A stretch of 64,000 bases of DNA from JACKII01 sp965222315 (GCA_965222315.1 OZ244951.1:3348001-3412000), one strand, 5' to 3'; shown: positions 45,053 through 54,251, numbered from the stretch's first letter. A program made the numbers and translations. Notes: a model not told the origin generated them from the letters alone.

Positions 45053-45855
45053 GGCTCGGCCCGGTGCACCTTTACTTGGGTTGTCGGTTTGCCTTCTGGG
45101 TTCAACACGGCGAGGTCGGCCAGACGGGAATCAATACCGCGCTTTCCGACCAGTCGGACCGCGTCATCACAGAAAATCGGGCGGCGGAATTCGGCCTCAA
45201 TATCACAGACTGCCGGCGCGCCGCCCAAGTCCCCGGCAATTTCCGCCATCAGCAGGGTAAATCCGTGCAGACCCTGGGCAATGGGAGCGCGCATGCCAAT
45301 CCGTCGGGCAGCCTCATAAGAGTGGTGCCCTTCCAGATAGGGAAATTCCGCGCTGTAGCCGCTGACGGAGCCCAATGTCATTTGCACCTGGCGCAAGGGT
45401 TCCGCGCCGTCCCAGTCCCGATCGACGGCACCGGCCGGGCCTAACCCCGCTGGTTCCGGATCGAGAATCAGGCTGCGGTGCTCGATCTCCACCGGCACCG
45501 ATCCGTCCGGGGCGGCGAAGGCAAAGACGATGCGAATCAGCCGCCCGCGCTTGACATGGTCAATAGCCGTGACTTCCGCCATTACATCCAGAGGTGTGCC
45601 GAGTGCAAGAGGCTCCGACTGGCGCACGCGCACGCCATAGTGCAGGCGAGGGTTGCCCAAACTATCGGGCGAGCGCGCACCCTTCAGTAAGTCATTGGCA
45701 AGAACGGATACATCGACCTGCCCGGCAAAGCGCGCGCTGTCGATCCATGCGGCGGCGTGATAGCGGCCCTGCCTTCCGGCATCGACTACTGTTTTCCAAG
45801 GCGCGAAACGATAGCCGGGCTGCTCGTGCGGAGGGGTTGCAGTTTTGCTGGTCAT
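45049..45855 (-). CDS. MaoC/hotdog-fold hydratase-like protein
   Basis: The 268-residue product looks like a double hotdog protein. The second half holds YLEGHHSYEAARRIGMRAPI followed by AQGLHGFTLLMAEIAGD, matching the MaoC hydratase helix region. The first half has RLHYGVRVRQSEPLALGTPL. The catalytic Asp/His pair of R-hydratases is only partly recognisable, so the reaction (enoyl-CoA hydration or thioester binding) is uncertain. It is the first gene of a two-gene operon with the CoA-transferase and is divergent from the molybdenum hydroxylase operon. Confidence 0.7.
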   Translation of the reverse strand: MTSKTATPPHEQPGYRFAPWKTVVDAGRQGRYHAAAWIDSARFAGQVDVSVLANDLLKGARSPDSLGNPRLHYGVRVRQSEPLALGTPLDVMAEVTAIDHVKRGRLIRIVFAFAAPDGSVPVEIEHRSLILDPEPAGLGPAGAVDRDWDGAEPLRQVQMTLGSVSGYSAEFPYLEGHHSYEAARRIGMRAPIAQGLHGFTLLMAEIAGDLGGAPAVCDIEAEFRRPIFCDDAVRLVGKRGIDSRLADLAVLNPEGKPTTQVKVHRAEP

Positions 45856-45870
45856 AGGCGAAAGTCTAAT

Positions 45871-45906
45871 CTACATGTTCTGTAGCGTGAAACCGTTGGT
45901 TAACGG
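45871..45906. promoter_or_regulatory. two short inverted repeats in the divergent promoter region
   Basis: In the 89-base gap between the hotdog and molybdenum-hydroxylase operons, CTACA-N5-TGTAG (45871-45885) and CCGTT-GGTT-AACGG (45893-45906) are perfect dyads. Their position between divergent operons suits a regulator binding site. No regulator gene is adjacent. Confidence 0.35.
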
Positions 45907-45944
45907 CTCTCACCGGAAATTCCGCCTCAAGCCAGGGAGTGACG

Positions 45945-46814
45945 ATGTACTCGCCCACTTATGCTGCCCCTTCGACGGTTGAAGAAGCCGTAGGGCTGCT
46001 CGCCAAAGCCGCCGGTAAAGCCCGAGTCCTCTCCGGCGGAACCGACCTTATTATTCAGATGCGTTCCGGCCGCCTGCGCCCGGAAATGATCGTCGATATC
46101 AAGAAGATCGCCGGTTCGCAGGACATCAGCGAGCAAGCTGATGGCTGGCACATCGGTGCCGCCACGTCCGGCGCTGCGATCGGCGACCATGCCAAGCTTT
46201 GTGCCGAATGGCCGGGCTGCGCTGAAGCGGTCCAGCTGATCGGTTCGACCCAGGTGCAGGGACGTGCGACCTTTGCCGGCAACCTGTGCAATGCTTCGCC
46301 TGCGGGTGACAGCGTCCCGGCGTTGGTCGCGGCGGGCGCGAAGGCCGTAATCGCCGGCAAGAACGGCACCCGGTCCATTCCGGTTGAAGACGTTCCGGCC
46401 AGCCCGGGCCGCACCAACCTGGCCGATGATGAGTTCATCACCGAATTCGTCATCCCCAAGCGGGAAGGCAAAACAGGAGACGCGTATCTGCGCTTCATTC
46501 CGCGCACGGAAATGGACATTGCCGTCGTTGGCGCGGGCGTATGCCTGACCCTGGACGACAGTGGCACCATCACCGCCGCCCGCGTGTCGCTGGGGGCGGT
46601 CGCACCGACCGTTCTACTGGTCGAGGATGCCGGCAAGGCATTGGTCGGCACCAAGCTGGATGACGCGACGTTGGCCAAACTGGATGCAGCCTGCCAGGCG
46701 GTCTGCAAACCGATTGATGACAAACGCGGTACCGTTGAGTACCGGACCAAAGTCGCCGGTGTGATGGCCCGCCGGGCCGCGGCGATTGCCTACGAACGCG
46801 CGTCTGCACGTTAA
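45945..46814 (+). CDS. molybdenum hydroxylase FAD-binding subunit (CoxM/XdhB-like)
   Basis: This 289-residue flavoprotein subunit carries electrons from the Fe-S subunit to an acceptor. Family motifs are VGLLAKAAGKARVLSGGTDL near residue 25, GAATSGAAIGDH, and ATFAGNLCNASPAGDSVPAL for FAD binding. The FAD-domain C-terminus (VSLGAVAPTVLLVEDAGKAL) follows. ATG 45945 is preferred over GTG 45939 because AGGGAG (45934-45939) lies 5 bases before it. It is the first gene of an M-S-L operon; the small subunit starts 18 bases later. Confidence 0.92.
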   Translation: MYSPTYAAPSTVEEAVGLLAKAAGKARVLSGGTDLIIQMRSGRLRPEMIVDIKKIAGSQDISEQADGWHIGAATSGAAIGDHAKLCAEWPGCAEAVQLIGSTQVQGRATFAGNLCNASPAGDSVPALVAAGAKAVIAGKNGTRSIPVEDVPASPGRTNLADDEFITEFVIPKREGKTGDAYLRFIPRTEMDIAVVGAGVCLTLDDSGTITAARVSLGAVAPTVLLVEDAGKALVGTKLDDATLAKLDAACQAVCKPIDDKRGTVEYRTKVAGVMARRAAAIAYERASAR

Positions 46815-46832
46815 GAGAAAGCGGGACACAAA

Positions 46833-47315
46833 ATGGCTAAAACCCACGTTACGACCACCATCAACGGTGAAGAAGTAGAGTTCCTCTGCGATCCGCAGGA
46901 CACGCTGCTTGACGTTCTGCGCAACGACCTGGGCCTGACCGGCTCCAAGGAAGGCTGCGGCTCAGGCGACTGCGGTGCGTGCAGCGTCGTCGCCGACGGC
47001 CGCCTGGTCTGCTCCTGCCTGATGTTCGGCTCTGAAGCCGAAGGCGTTGAGATCACCACGATCGAAGGCGTTTCCCAAGGCGACAAGCTGCATCCGGTGC
47101 AGGAACAGTTCCTGAAGCATGCCGCCCTGCAGTGCGGTTTTTGCACGCCGGGCCTGATCGTCGCGACGAAGGCGCTTCTCGACAAGCATCCGAACCCGTC
47201 CGACGAGGAAGCACGCTACTGGCTTGCCGGTAACCTGTGCCGTTGCACCGGTTACGACAAAATCATGAAAGCCGTTCATGACGCTGCTGCTCAAATGCGA
47301 GGGGAAACCGTTTAA
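46833..47315 (+). CDS. molybdenum hydroxylase [2Fe-2S] subunit (CoxS-like)
   Basis: This 160-residue protein holds two [2Fe-2S] clusters. The plant-type ferredoxin cluster uses Cys42, Cys47, Cys50 and Cys62 (GCGSGDCGACSV, CSCLMFG). The helical-domain cluster uses Cys101, Cys104, Cys136 and Cys138 (QCGFCTPGLIV, AGNLCRCTGYD). It relays electrons from the molybdenum centre to FAD. The next gene's ATG overlaps the stop by one base (TAATG). Confidence 0.96.
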   Translation: MAKTHVTTTINGEEVEFLCDPQDTLLDVLRNDLGLTGSKEGCGSGDCGACSVVADGRLVCSCLMFGSEAEGVEITTIEGVSQGDKLHPVQEQFLKHAALQCGFCTPGLIVATKALLDKHPNPSDEEARYWLAGNLCRCTGYDKIMKAVHDAAAQMRGETV

Positions 47316-49591
47316 TGAACTTTGTATCTGACAAGAGCGCCCTGAAAGTCGTTGGCACCCGTCCGGTTCGTCCGGACGGTGTGGACAAGGTTGTCGGGCG
47401 CGCCCAGTTTGGCGGCGATGCCGTCATGCCGGGCATGATCTATGGTGCGACCGTGCGCTCGCCGCATGCCCACGCCCGGATCAAAAAGATCGACACCTCC
47501 AAGGCCGAAGCGCTGAAGGGCGTGAAGGCGGTCATGACCTCCGCCGATATGCCGGAGATCAAATCGGAAGAGGCTTTCATCGGTGAAGGCCCGGTGAATT
47601 TCCGCGACCTTTCCAACAACCTGATGGCGCGGGACAAGGTCCTCTACGACGGCCATGTGGTTGCCGCGGTGGCTGCTACCTCCACGAGCATCGCCCGCGC
47701 CGCGGCCGAACTGGTCGAGGTTGAGTACGAGGTGCTGCCGCACGTCATCGACGAGATCGAGGCGATGGCCGATGGCGCGCCGGTGCTGCATGACGATATC
47801 TTCACCGCCGGCGTCGATCCGAAGCCAACCAAGGCATCGAACGTTGCCAAGCGTGTTGAATTCGCCACCGGCGATCTGGAAGCTGGCTTTGCCGCTGCCG
47901 ACGTAATCGTTGAGCGGACCTTCAAGACGGCGCCGGTTCACCAGGCTTACATCGAGCCGCATGCTTGCGTGGCCGCTTACAACTCCGATGGCCAGTGCCA
48001 GGTGATCTGCTCCAGCCAGGGCCAGTTCATGGTTCGCGCCTTCTGCGCCAAGCTGCTGGGCATCGAGACGTCCGACATCCGGGTGACTCCGGCGGAAATC
48101 GGCGGCGGTTTCGGCGGCAAGACCCTGGTCTATCTCGAGCCGCTGGCGCTGGCGCTGTCCCGCAAGGCAGGCCGTCCGGTCCGCATGGTCATGGACCGCA
48201 CGGAAGTGTTCCGTGGCACCGGCCCGACCTCCGGCGGCACCGTACACGTGAAGATCGGCGCCAAGAAAGACGGCACCATTACCGCTGCCGACGCAGAGAT
48301 CATCCTGCAAGCCGGCGCCTATCCGGGCTCTCCGATGGGTCCGGCCGCCATGTGCTGCTTCGCGATGTACGACCTCGAGAACGCGCGGGCCGTCGGCCTT
48401 GACGTGGTGTCCAACCGTCCGAAAGTGGCCGCTTACCGCGCTCCGGGCGCGCCGATCTCCACCTTCGCGACCGAAAGCGCAATGGATGAGATCTGCCGCA
48501 AAATCGGCATGGACCCGATCGAGTTCCGCCTGAAAAACGCTGCCAAAGACGGCACGAAGGCGCTCTACGGACCGACCTTCCAGAACATCGGCTATATCGA
48601 GACCTTGGAAGCGGCCAAGAACCACCCGAACATGCAGGCAAAGCTCGGTCCGAATCAGGGCCGCGGCGTTGCTGCGGGCTTCTGGTTCAATATCGGCGGC
48701 GAAAGCTCGGCGACGGTTCATGTCAACGAAGACGGCACCATCTCTCTGGTTTCCGGCAGCCCGGACATCGGTGGCTCCCGCGCCTCCATGTCGATGATGG
48801 CCGCTGAAATCCTGGGTGTCGATGTGGAGCGGGTCCGCCCGATCGTCGGCGACACGGCCTCTGTAGGCTTCACCTTCCTGACCGGCGGCAGCCGCGTCAC
48901 CTTCGCGACCGGCACCGCCGTTTGCGAGGCCACGGAAGAGGTCGTCAACATCCTGAAAGGCCGCGCGGCCAAACTTTGGGAAATTGACGCCGACGCCGTT
49001 GAATGGCGCGATGGTTCCGCTTATCCGGCAGGCGACAATGCCGGTAAGTTCGAGCCTCTCAGCCTGGATGAAATCGCAGCCAAGGCCGGCCGCACCGGCG
49101 GTCCGATCAACGCCAAGGGCTCTGTCAATGCCCAGGGCGCCGGTCCGGGCTGGGGCGTGCACGTCGTGGATGTCGAGGTCGACCCGGAAACGGGCCACGT
49201 GGAAATTCTGCGTTACACCGCGGCTCAGGATGTTGGCCGGGCAATCCACCCGTCCTATGTCGAAGGCCAGGTGCAGGGCGGTGCCGTGCAGGGCATCGGC
49301 TGGGCGCTGAACGAGGAGTACATCTACACGAAAGACGGCCGCCTCGATAACGGCTCCTTCCTAGACTACCGCGTTCCGGTCGCCAGCGATCTGCCGGAGA
49401 TCGACGTAGCCCTGGTCGAAATCCCGAACCCACGGCACCCGTTTGGCGCCAAGGGTGTGGGCGAAGTGCCGATCGTCCCGCCGATGGCAGCGATTGCCAA
49501 CGCAATCTTCGACGCGACGGGTGTGCGGATGGAAAGCCTGCCCATGTCGCCGCCGAAGATTCGCGCGGCGATTGACGCGGCGAAGGCATAG
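47315..49591 (+). CDS. molybdenum hydroxylase molybdopterin-binding large subunit
   Basis: This 758-residue catalytic subunit of the xanthine dehydrogenase family has GRAQFGGDAVMPGMIYGATV near the N-terminus, EIGGGFGGKT for the molybdenum-site loop, and AYRAPGAPISTFATES in place of the AYxCSFR loop of true CO dehydrogenase. It is therefore not form-I CODH. The catalytic Glu is in FGAKGVGEVPIVPP near the C-terminus. The substrate is unknown; aldehydes, N-heterocycles or hydroxybenzoyl-CoA-like compounds are possible. It is followed 16 bases later by a MoaD-like gene. Confidence 0.92.
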   Translation: MNFVSDKSALKVVGTRPVRPDGVDKVVGRAQFGGDAVMPGMIYGATVRSPHAHARIKKIDTSKAEALKGVKAVMTSADMPEIKSEEAFIGEGPVNFRDLSNNLMARDKVLYDGHVVAAVAATSTSIARAAAELVEVEYEVLPHVIDEIEAMADGAPVLHDDIFTAGVDPKPTKASNVAKRVEFATGDLEAGFAAADVIVERTFKTAPVHQAYIEPHACVAAYNSDGQCQVICSSQGQFMVRAFCAKLLGIETSDIRVTPAEIGGGFGGKTLVYLEPLALALSRKAGRPVRMVMDRTEVFRGTGPTSGGTVHVKIGAKKDGTITAADAEIILQAGAYPGSPMGPAAMCCFAMYDLENARAVGLDVVSNRPKVAAYRAPGAPISTFATESAMDEICRKIGMDPIEFRLKNAAKDGTKALYGPTFQNIGYIETLEAAKNHPNMQAKLGPNQGRGVAAGFWFNIGGESSATVHVNEDGTISLVSGSPDIGGSRASMSMMAAEILGVDVERVRPIVGDTASVGFTFLTGGSRVTFATGTAVCEATEEVVNILKGRAAKLWEIDADAVEWRDGSAYPAGDNAGKFEPLSLDEIAAKAGRTGGPINAKGSVNAQGAGPGWGVHVVDVEVDPETGHVEILRYTAAQDVGRAIHPSYVEGQVQGGAVQGIGWALNEEYIYTKDGRLDNGSFLDYRVPVASDLPEIDVALVEIPNPRHPFGAKGVGEVPIVPPMAAIANAIFDATGVRMESLPMSPPKIRAAIDAAKA

Positions 49592-49607
49592 GAAAAGCGG
49601 CAGAGCG

Positions 49608-49856
49608 ATGGCCACCGTTCATTTGGGCGCTTCGCTCTGCCGCCCCTATTGCGGCGATGTCCGCGTTGTAGAGATCGAAGCAGCGACGATCAGCCAGTTG
49701 ATTAGAGCGTTAGAAGAGCGCTTTCCCGGCATCGGCGAGCAGATTATCGAGAGCATGGCTCTCGCTATCGACGGCGAAATTTTTCAAGATACATTAGTCG
49801 ATCCAATCGGTCCCAACAGCGAAGTTTACCTGATCCCCAAGATCGCGGGCGGGTGA
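49608..49856 (+). CDS. MoaD/ThiS-like ubiquitin-fold sulfur carrier
   Basis: The 82-residue product ends in the diagnostic Gly-Gly (IPKIAGG) needed for adenylation and thiocarboxylation. It has the beta-grasp pattern SQLIRALEERFPGIGEQI, then SMALAIDGEIFQDTLVDPIG and SEVYLIP. ATG 49608 lies 16 bases after the large subunit stop, so it belongs to the molybdenum hydroxylase operon. It could supply sulfur for molybdopterin or for the Mo=S ligand of this enzyme. Two Cys near the N-terminus (SLCRPYC) are unusual. Confidence 0.78.
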   Translation: MATVHLGASLCRPYCGDVRVVEIEAATISQLIRALEERFPGIGEQIIESMALAIDGEIFQDTLVDPIGPNSEVYLIPKIAGG

Positions 49857-49963
49857 TTGTAGCTGCTGTTGGCAGGTGCGCCACTGACTAGGCTTGGTCA
49901 AAGCGCAATACCCACCAGAGCGGCAGCGTCCGCATGTTGTGACCCCTCAAAAATCTCCACATT

Positions 49964-50059
49964 CCCCAGCGAAAGCCGGGGCCATGCCTGAGGCTGATCA
50001 TTTGAAACGGCTAAAGCTTCGGGTTCCAGGTCTCTGGAATGGATACTGACTTTCGTCAG
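49964..50059. repeat. REP-like element with two hairpins
   Basis: Between the MoaD-like gene and the convergent aldo/keto reductase gene, CCCCAGC-GAAA-GCCGGGG (49964-49981, one mismatch) and CTGAC-TTTC-GTCAG (50046-50059) are separated by 64 bases that include TTCCAGGTCTCTGGAA. The GAAA/TTTC-capped palindromes resemble the dispersed repetitive elements common in Rhodospirillales intergenic spaces. Multi-copy status cannot be tested within one window. Confidence 0.5.
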
Positions 50060-50082
50060 GAAGATCGAAAAGGGAGCCGTGA

Positions 50083-51087
50083 CTACCCCACAAACGCCTT
50101 GTCACTCTCCCAAAGCTTTTGTAGCGCGGTATGGCACTCGTCCGGCAAAGGCCCGGCGGCTTCGGCAGCCAGGGCTTGTTCCAGATGCTCCATTTGGGCC
50201 ATGCCGACCTCGATGGTGGAGAGGGCTTCGTTTCCCAAACCAAAGCGCAACGCCGTCTGGGCCGGCGTGCCGTAAGCATCGCCCAGTACTGCCCAGACAG
50301 CTTCCGCCCTTGCTTCTTCGGCAGCATTCTCCGCGTTCAGCGTCACCGGCAATTCTCGGCCATGTCGGACCTTTGTTGCCAAATGGCCCGCAGCAAAAAT
50401 GCGGATCGTCATGACGCCCAGATCGCGCTTCCGGGTGGCCTCCGAGAGGCCAGCAAAATCGGTCGTGTTCCAGCCCGCCGGAGCCTTCGCCCAACCAGCG
50501 CTCGGATTAATCATGTTGTAATACGCCTGCACTGCATCGAACGCGCCGGAGTCGGCCACGGCCACCACGCTGGGCGCTTCGCCCAGGCCGGTAAAGCCGA
50601 TGTGATCGCAGATACCTTCACTCCGCAGCTTGTCCATTGCATCCGCAATGCCGTCTCTTCCGATAACACGGGATAGGCGGATACCCCGCGGCCCCTCCTC
50701 CGTCGCGCTATCGTCCGCCAGGATCTGGTTGTGCAGCCACAGCACATCAACCCGGCTGCGCTGCAGGCGTTCCAGGCTGGCTTCCACCGACCGGCGCATT
50801 TGCCCAGCGAGGTCCGGCTCTCCCGGCTCGACCCGGAACTTGGTGGAGAGGTAGGGCTGCTCCGCCTCCGCGCGCGTCTTGAGCCAACGGCCAATGACGG
50901 TCTCCGACACGCCATTGCCATAGGAGGACGCGGTATCCACCCAGTTGATGCCGGCATCACAGGCGTTATTCAGCGCCTGGTTGGAGATATCCTGCGCGCT
51001 ATCGATCAGCAGACCGCCGACCCAGCCGCCGCCGAAGGTCAGAGCGGAAATATTGAGGTCAGTGCGGCCGAAGCGGCGGTATTGCAT
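50083..51087 (-). CDS. aldo/keto reductase
   Basis: This 334-residue AKR begins MQYRRFGRTDLNISALTFG. It has the catalytic tetrad landmarks NWVDTASSYGNGVSE (Asp and Tyr) and VDVLWLHNQ (His). The Lys stands in the LSTKFRV strand. The C-terminal part has RFGLGNEALSTIEVGMAQME instead of the usual IPG loop. It resembles D-threo-aldose or L-galactose-type dehydrogenases. ATG 51087 is preferred because GAGGGAG lies upstream and the family N-terminus begins there. It is the last gene of an mmsB-VOC-AKR string. Confidence 0.87.
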   Translation of the reverse strand: MQYRRFGRTDLNISALTFGGGWVGGLLIDSAQDISNQALNNACDAGINWVDTASSYGNGVSETVIGRWLKTRAEAEQPYLSTKFRVEPGEPDLAGQMRRSVEASLERLQRSRVDVLWLHNQILADDSATEEGPRGIRLSRVIGRDGIADAMDKLRSEGICDHIGFTGLGEAPSVVAVADSGAFDAVQAYYNMINPSAGWAKAPAGWNTTDFAGLSEATRKRDLGVMTIRIFAAGHLATKVRHGRELPVTLNAENAAEEARAEAVWAVLGDAYGTPAQTALRFGLGNEALSTIEVGMAQMEHLEQALAAEAAGPLPDECHTALQKLWESDKAFVG

Positions 51088-51091
51088 GAAT

Positions 51092-51895
51092 TCAAGCTCC
51101 CTCAATCAAGCGCATGCGGGTGCCGCACAGCATGATCGTGTTGTCGTCGACAGCAAGGCCAGCCTTCGCCGCCCGTTCCAGCACCGCGCCTACATCCCGG
51201 CAACCGAGGTCCAGGCCACCGAGCCCCTCCCCACGCCCGTCGCGGGCTTCCACGAAACGCAGCACCGCATCATGCAGTTCCACGCAAGGGTTCGCATGGG
51301 CGTCTACCGCAAGCGGCCGGTCCAGCACATTCGCCCAGCGCTCCGCCAGCTTCAGCGGATCGGCGCTTTGCAGTTCCGCGGCGCGGAAGCCGGTGATCAG
51401 ACTGGAAGGCTCCATATTGGGCCATTCCTTGCCCGCAGGGTGCCAGGGCTGGTCCGGGCGAACCGGATCGTCGGGGTGCAGGTCGTTGCGGTCGATGGAG
51501 AGGATTGCGCCGCCGACATCGCGCGGGTGCAATTGCACGCCCCGGAATTCACCGTAATCCATCTCCGTCGCGATGCGCACGCCCAGCCCTTCCAGGCGGC
51601 TGTAGAGCTTCGGGTGCAGGTCGTCGGAGGCTTGCAGGATGACCATGTAGCCGCCATCGCCATGGCGGCGCTCCAGGTAGCGGCCGGCGGCCGTCTCCTC
51701 CGGCTTCTTGCCGGCCATGGGCGCGACGACTTCCAGAAAAGAAAAGCCTACGGGCGAGAGAAAATTCTCCAGCCCCCAACGGCCAACTGCGGGGTCACGG
51801 AAGCAGACGGCGAGGTCAAGCACGTCGGCAAAGTGCTTCTCGGTCTGGGCAAGGTCATGAGCGACCAAGCATATCTGACGGAGGCGCAAGGGCAT
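51092..51895 (-). CDS. VOC/glyoxalase-like domain protein
   Basis: This 267-residue protein begins with a VOC half (LRQICLVAHDLAQTEKHFAD, FLSPVGFSFLEVVAP) and has a second, looser half (GFRAAELQSADPLKLAERWANVL, FVEARDG). Vicinal-oxygen-chelate proteins bind a metal with His/Glu on paired beta-alpha-beta-beta-beta modules; the first His and Glu are visible. The reaction is unknown. Its ATG overlaps the mmsB-like stop (TGATG), so the two are coupled. Confidence 0.75.
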   Translation of the reverse strand: MPLRLRQICLVAHDLAQTEKHFADVLDLAVCFRDPAVGRWGLENFLSPVGFSFLEVVAPMAGKKPEETAAGRYLERRHGDGGYMVILQASDDLHPKLYSRLEGLGVRIATEMDYGEFRGVQLHPRDVGGAILSIDRNDLHPDDPVRPDQPWHPAGKEWPNMEPSSLITGFRAAELQSADPLKLAERWANVLDRPLAVDAHANPCVELHDAVLRFVEARDGRGEGLGGLDLGCRDVGAVLERAAKAGLAVDDNTIMLCGTRMRLIEGA

Positions 51896-52788
51896 CAGGC
51901 CATTCCCTTCTGAAACAGTTTGACGATAGAGGAGAAATCCAGGTCGCCCAGCCCGTCCTGCTCCGCCATGGCGTAGAGCATGGCAGCCTGCGCGCCCAAC
52001 GGCGAGGGCTGACCGGTCTCGACCGCCGCCATCTGGGCGAGGCGCATGTCTTTCAGCATCAGCTTCGTCATAAAGCCCGGCTTATAGCCAAAATTCGCCG
52101 GCGATTGCGGCGTCGGGCCCGGCAACGGCAGGTAGCTGTTCACCGCAACGCAGGAGCCGGAGGAGGCCGATATAACCTTCTGCATGTCCTCCACGCTAAC
52201 GCCCAGCCGCTGACCCAGGCTGAATGCTTCCGACACGGCGATCATGGCGATGCCACCGATCATGTTGTTGCAGATCTTTACGGCCTGGCCATTGCCGACC
52301 CCACCGCAATGCACAATCAGCTTGCCCATCTTTTCCAACTGAGGCCGTGCCGCCTCCACGTCGTCGGCCTCCCCGCCAATCATGAAGGTAAGCGTGGCTT
52401 CGTCCGCTCCGACCGTACCGCCGGAGACCGGGCAATCGATCATGCGGAAGCCGCGCGCCTTGGCCGCCGCCGCCACTTCGCGGGCCGTCGCAACGTCGAT
52501 GGTGGAGCAATCGATGAACAGCGTGTCGGGTGCAGCGCTATCAAAAATGCCGCCTTCGCTCATATAAGCCGCCTTCACGTGCTTGCCCTCCGGCAGCATA
52601 GTGATGACGGTAGCGGCGCCATCGACCGCAGCACTGGCCGATTGAGCCGGTACCGCACCGGCCTCGGCAGGCACCTGCATGGACTCCGGCGACAGGTCGA
52701 AGACCTTCACCGCCTGACCGCTAGCGGCCAGATTGCGCGCCATCGGCCCGCCCATATTACCGACGCCGACAAATGCTGTATGCGCCAT
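51895..52788 (-). CDS. mmsB: 3-hydroxyisobutyrate dehydrogenase-like enzyme
   Basis: This 297-residue beta-hydroxyacid dehydrogenase opens with the NAD loop VGVGNMGGPMARNLAASG. It has FIDCSTIDVATAREVAAAA, the substrate loop DCPVSGGTVGA and the catalytic Lys in GNGQAVKICNNMIGG near residue 170. It oxidises 3-hydroxyisobutyrate in valine breakdown, or a related acid. It heads a three-gene string with VOC and AKR genes, so a different 3-hydroxy acid remains possible. Confidence 0.88.
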   Translation of the reverse strand: MAHTAFVGVGNMGGPMARNLAASGQAVKVFDLSPESMQVPAEAGAVPAQSASAAVDGAATVITMLPEGKHVKAAYMSEGGIFDSAAPDTLFIDCSTIDVATAREVAAAAKARGFRMIDCPVSGGTVGADEATLTFMIGGEADDVEAARPQLEKMGKLIVHCGGVGNGQAVKICNNMIGGIAMIAVSEAFSLGQRLGVSVEDMQKVISASSGSCVAVNSYLPLPGPTPQSPANFGYKPGFMTKLMLKDMRLAQMAAVETGQPSPLGAQAAMLYAMAEQDGLGDLDFSSIVKLFQKGMA

Positions 52789-52866
52789 GGCGCGATTCTC
52801 CTAATAGGGTGTGGGGGTGTGTTACTGCCGCGAGACCATCTCGATACCGTTGGAGAACGGACGCCG

Positions 52867-54177
52867 CTACTCTGTGTCTTTTAGCAGAAAAGCTTCGAAA
52901 ATTGCGCGGCGATTGGCATTCCCGGGAGCGTCGGAGTCGATCACACGGTCTTCGGTCGAACGGCCGACGGCAAGCAATCGCTCCTCCGGTACGCCGAGCG
53001 AAACGAGTTGCGCTTTAACCGCATCAGCCCGTTTTTGGGAAGTAATGCGGTTCGAATCGGCGTCGGTTCCATCGAAGTCCGCATACCCGACCACGCGCAC
53101 GCCAAGCGACGGATCGGACGCCAACAGAAGGCCCGACACCTTTTGAAACGCTGCATCGGCCGCGCTGGGGTCGGCGAAACGGGTCGCCTCCGAGAAGCGG
53201 ACGGTAAGGCCGGATAGTTGCGCCGCCATATCCCAGACCGGCGGCGAGTTACGCTCCCGCCAGTCATTGAGCTGCGTCTGCAACGCGACCATCGTTGCCT
53301 CCTGCGCCTGCTCCAATTCCTGGTCCCTCTCGGCAAGCCCGTCCAACCGGCCGACAATGACCTGAAACTGACCGTCCAATGTCTGGAATGCCTGCATGGC
53401 GGTTTCGCGCAGGGCGACGACTTCCGTGGTGGATTCGGATGCGGCTTCCGATCGGGCTGGCATGTTCGCAACCGCGCTGGCAACCTGGATGGGCGGTGGA
53501 CTCGCGGCAGAGGGATCTTCCAGCCGGTTCAGCCGGGCCTCGATAGACGCGATAGCATCCGTCCCATCCATAAGTTCGCGGACCAGAGACGCCAGCGCCT
53601 GCACCTCACCGGCCTGGACGGCTAATGCTTCGGAATAGTCCGCTTGCGTAGGAGCAGGAGGTGACTGGGGCGCGGCGGCATTTGCCGGTGAAGCAGCAAG
53701 CTGTTCCAGCTCGCTCAACCGATCCCCCAGCTGGTCACGCACCGCAATCATGCTCTCATTCAGGCCGTTGAGGTCACTTCGCATGTCAGTGACCGTGCCC
53801 TCCAGTGTTGCCGTCCGCATCATGAAAGCGGCGAGCGCGGCAAGTACCTCCCTCGCATTGGCGTCAGGCGTGCCGTGGCCTGGGGTCATACTGGCGTCGG
53901 GGTCGGTTGGCGGCGCCGTCTGTGCGGTGATGAAGGCGGCTGGAACAACGACACCCATGTCCTCCGAAGAGCGGGAGGCTGCCTGCATCATCGCCGCCGA
54001 TAGTGCCCGATTTTCTGCGCGGAGCGCGCTTATACTTGCCGCCTGCTGCTGCTGAACCAATGCGACCCAGCCGAGGCACCCCGCCAGCGCCAGAGAGCCG
54101 CCAAGCAGCAACGGGCGCGCTCCGGCCTTAGAGATGCAGTCCCAAATTAGACGGCAATGACGAAACGTCGATGGCAT
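52867..54177 (-). CDS. OmpA-family protein with membrane anchor and coiled-coil stalk
   Basis: This 436-residue protein has an N-terminal uncleaved anchor (LLLGGSLALAGCLGWVALVQ) and long alpha-helical segments (about 45-310) with several predicted coiled coils and a Pro/Ala linker. The C-terminal OmpA-like domain (about 330-436) shows VVGYADFDGTDADSNRI, SQKRADAVKAQLVSLGV and NANRRAIFEAF. The layout resembles MotB- or PdeO-like inner-membrane stators reaching for peptidoglycan, but no MotA partner is adjacent. It is divergent from zur. Its role is unknown. Confidence 0.75.
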   Translation of the reverse strand: MPSTFRHCRLIWDCISKAGARPLLLGGSLALAGCLGWVALVQQQQAASISALRAENRALSAAMMQAASRSSEDMGVVVPAAFITAQTAPPTDPDASMTPGHGTPDANAREVLAALAAFMMRTATLEGTVTDMRSDLNGLNESMIAVRDQLGDRLSELEQLAASPANAAAPQSPPAPTQADYSEALAVQAGEVQALASLVRELMDGTDAIASIEARLNRLEDPSAASPPPIQVASAVANMPARSEAASESTTEVVALRETAMQAFQTLDGQFQVIVGRLDGLAERDQELEQAQEATMVALQTQLNDWRERNSPPVWDMAAQLSGLTVRFSEATRFADPSAADAAFQKVSGLLLASDPSLGVRVVGYADFDGTDADSNRITSQKRADAVKAQLVSLGVPEERLLAVGRSTEDRVIDSDAPGNANRRAIFEAFLLKDTE

Positions 54178-54251
54178 GACTATGATCTCCGCAACCCAAA
54201 ACCTTGCATCACGTCCTGGACAACGTGGGGATAAGTAGCCCTGCTCGGCGA

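Noticed and set aside
47312..49249. 645-codon minus-strand reading frame
   Set aside because: It is antisense to the molybdenum hydroxylase large subunit and is His/Arg/Gly-rich without recognisable motifs.
47315..49591. Aerobic CO dehydrogenase (form I) assignment for the large subunit
   Set aside because: The active-site loop is AYRAPG, not AYxCSFR, so CO oxidation is not supported.
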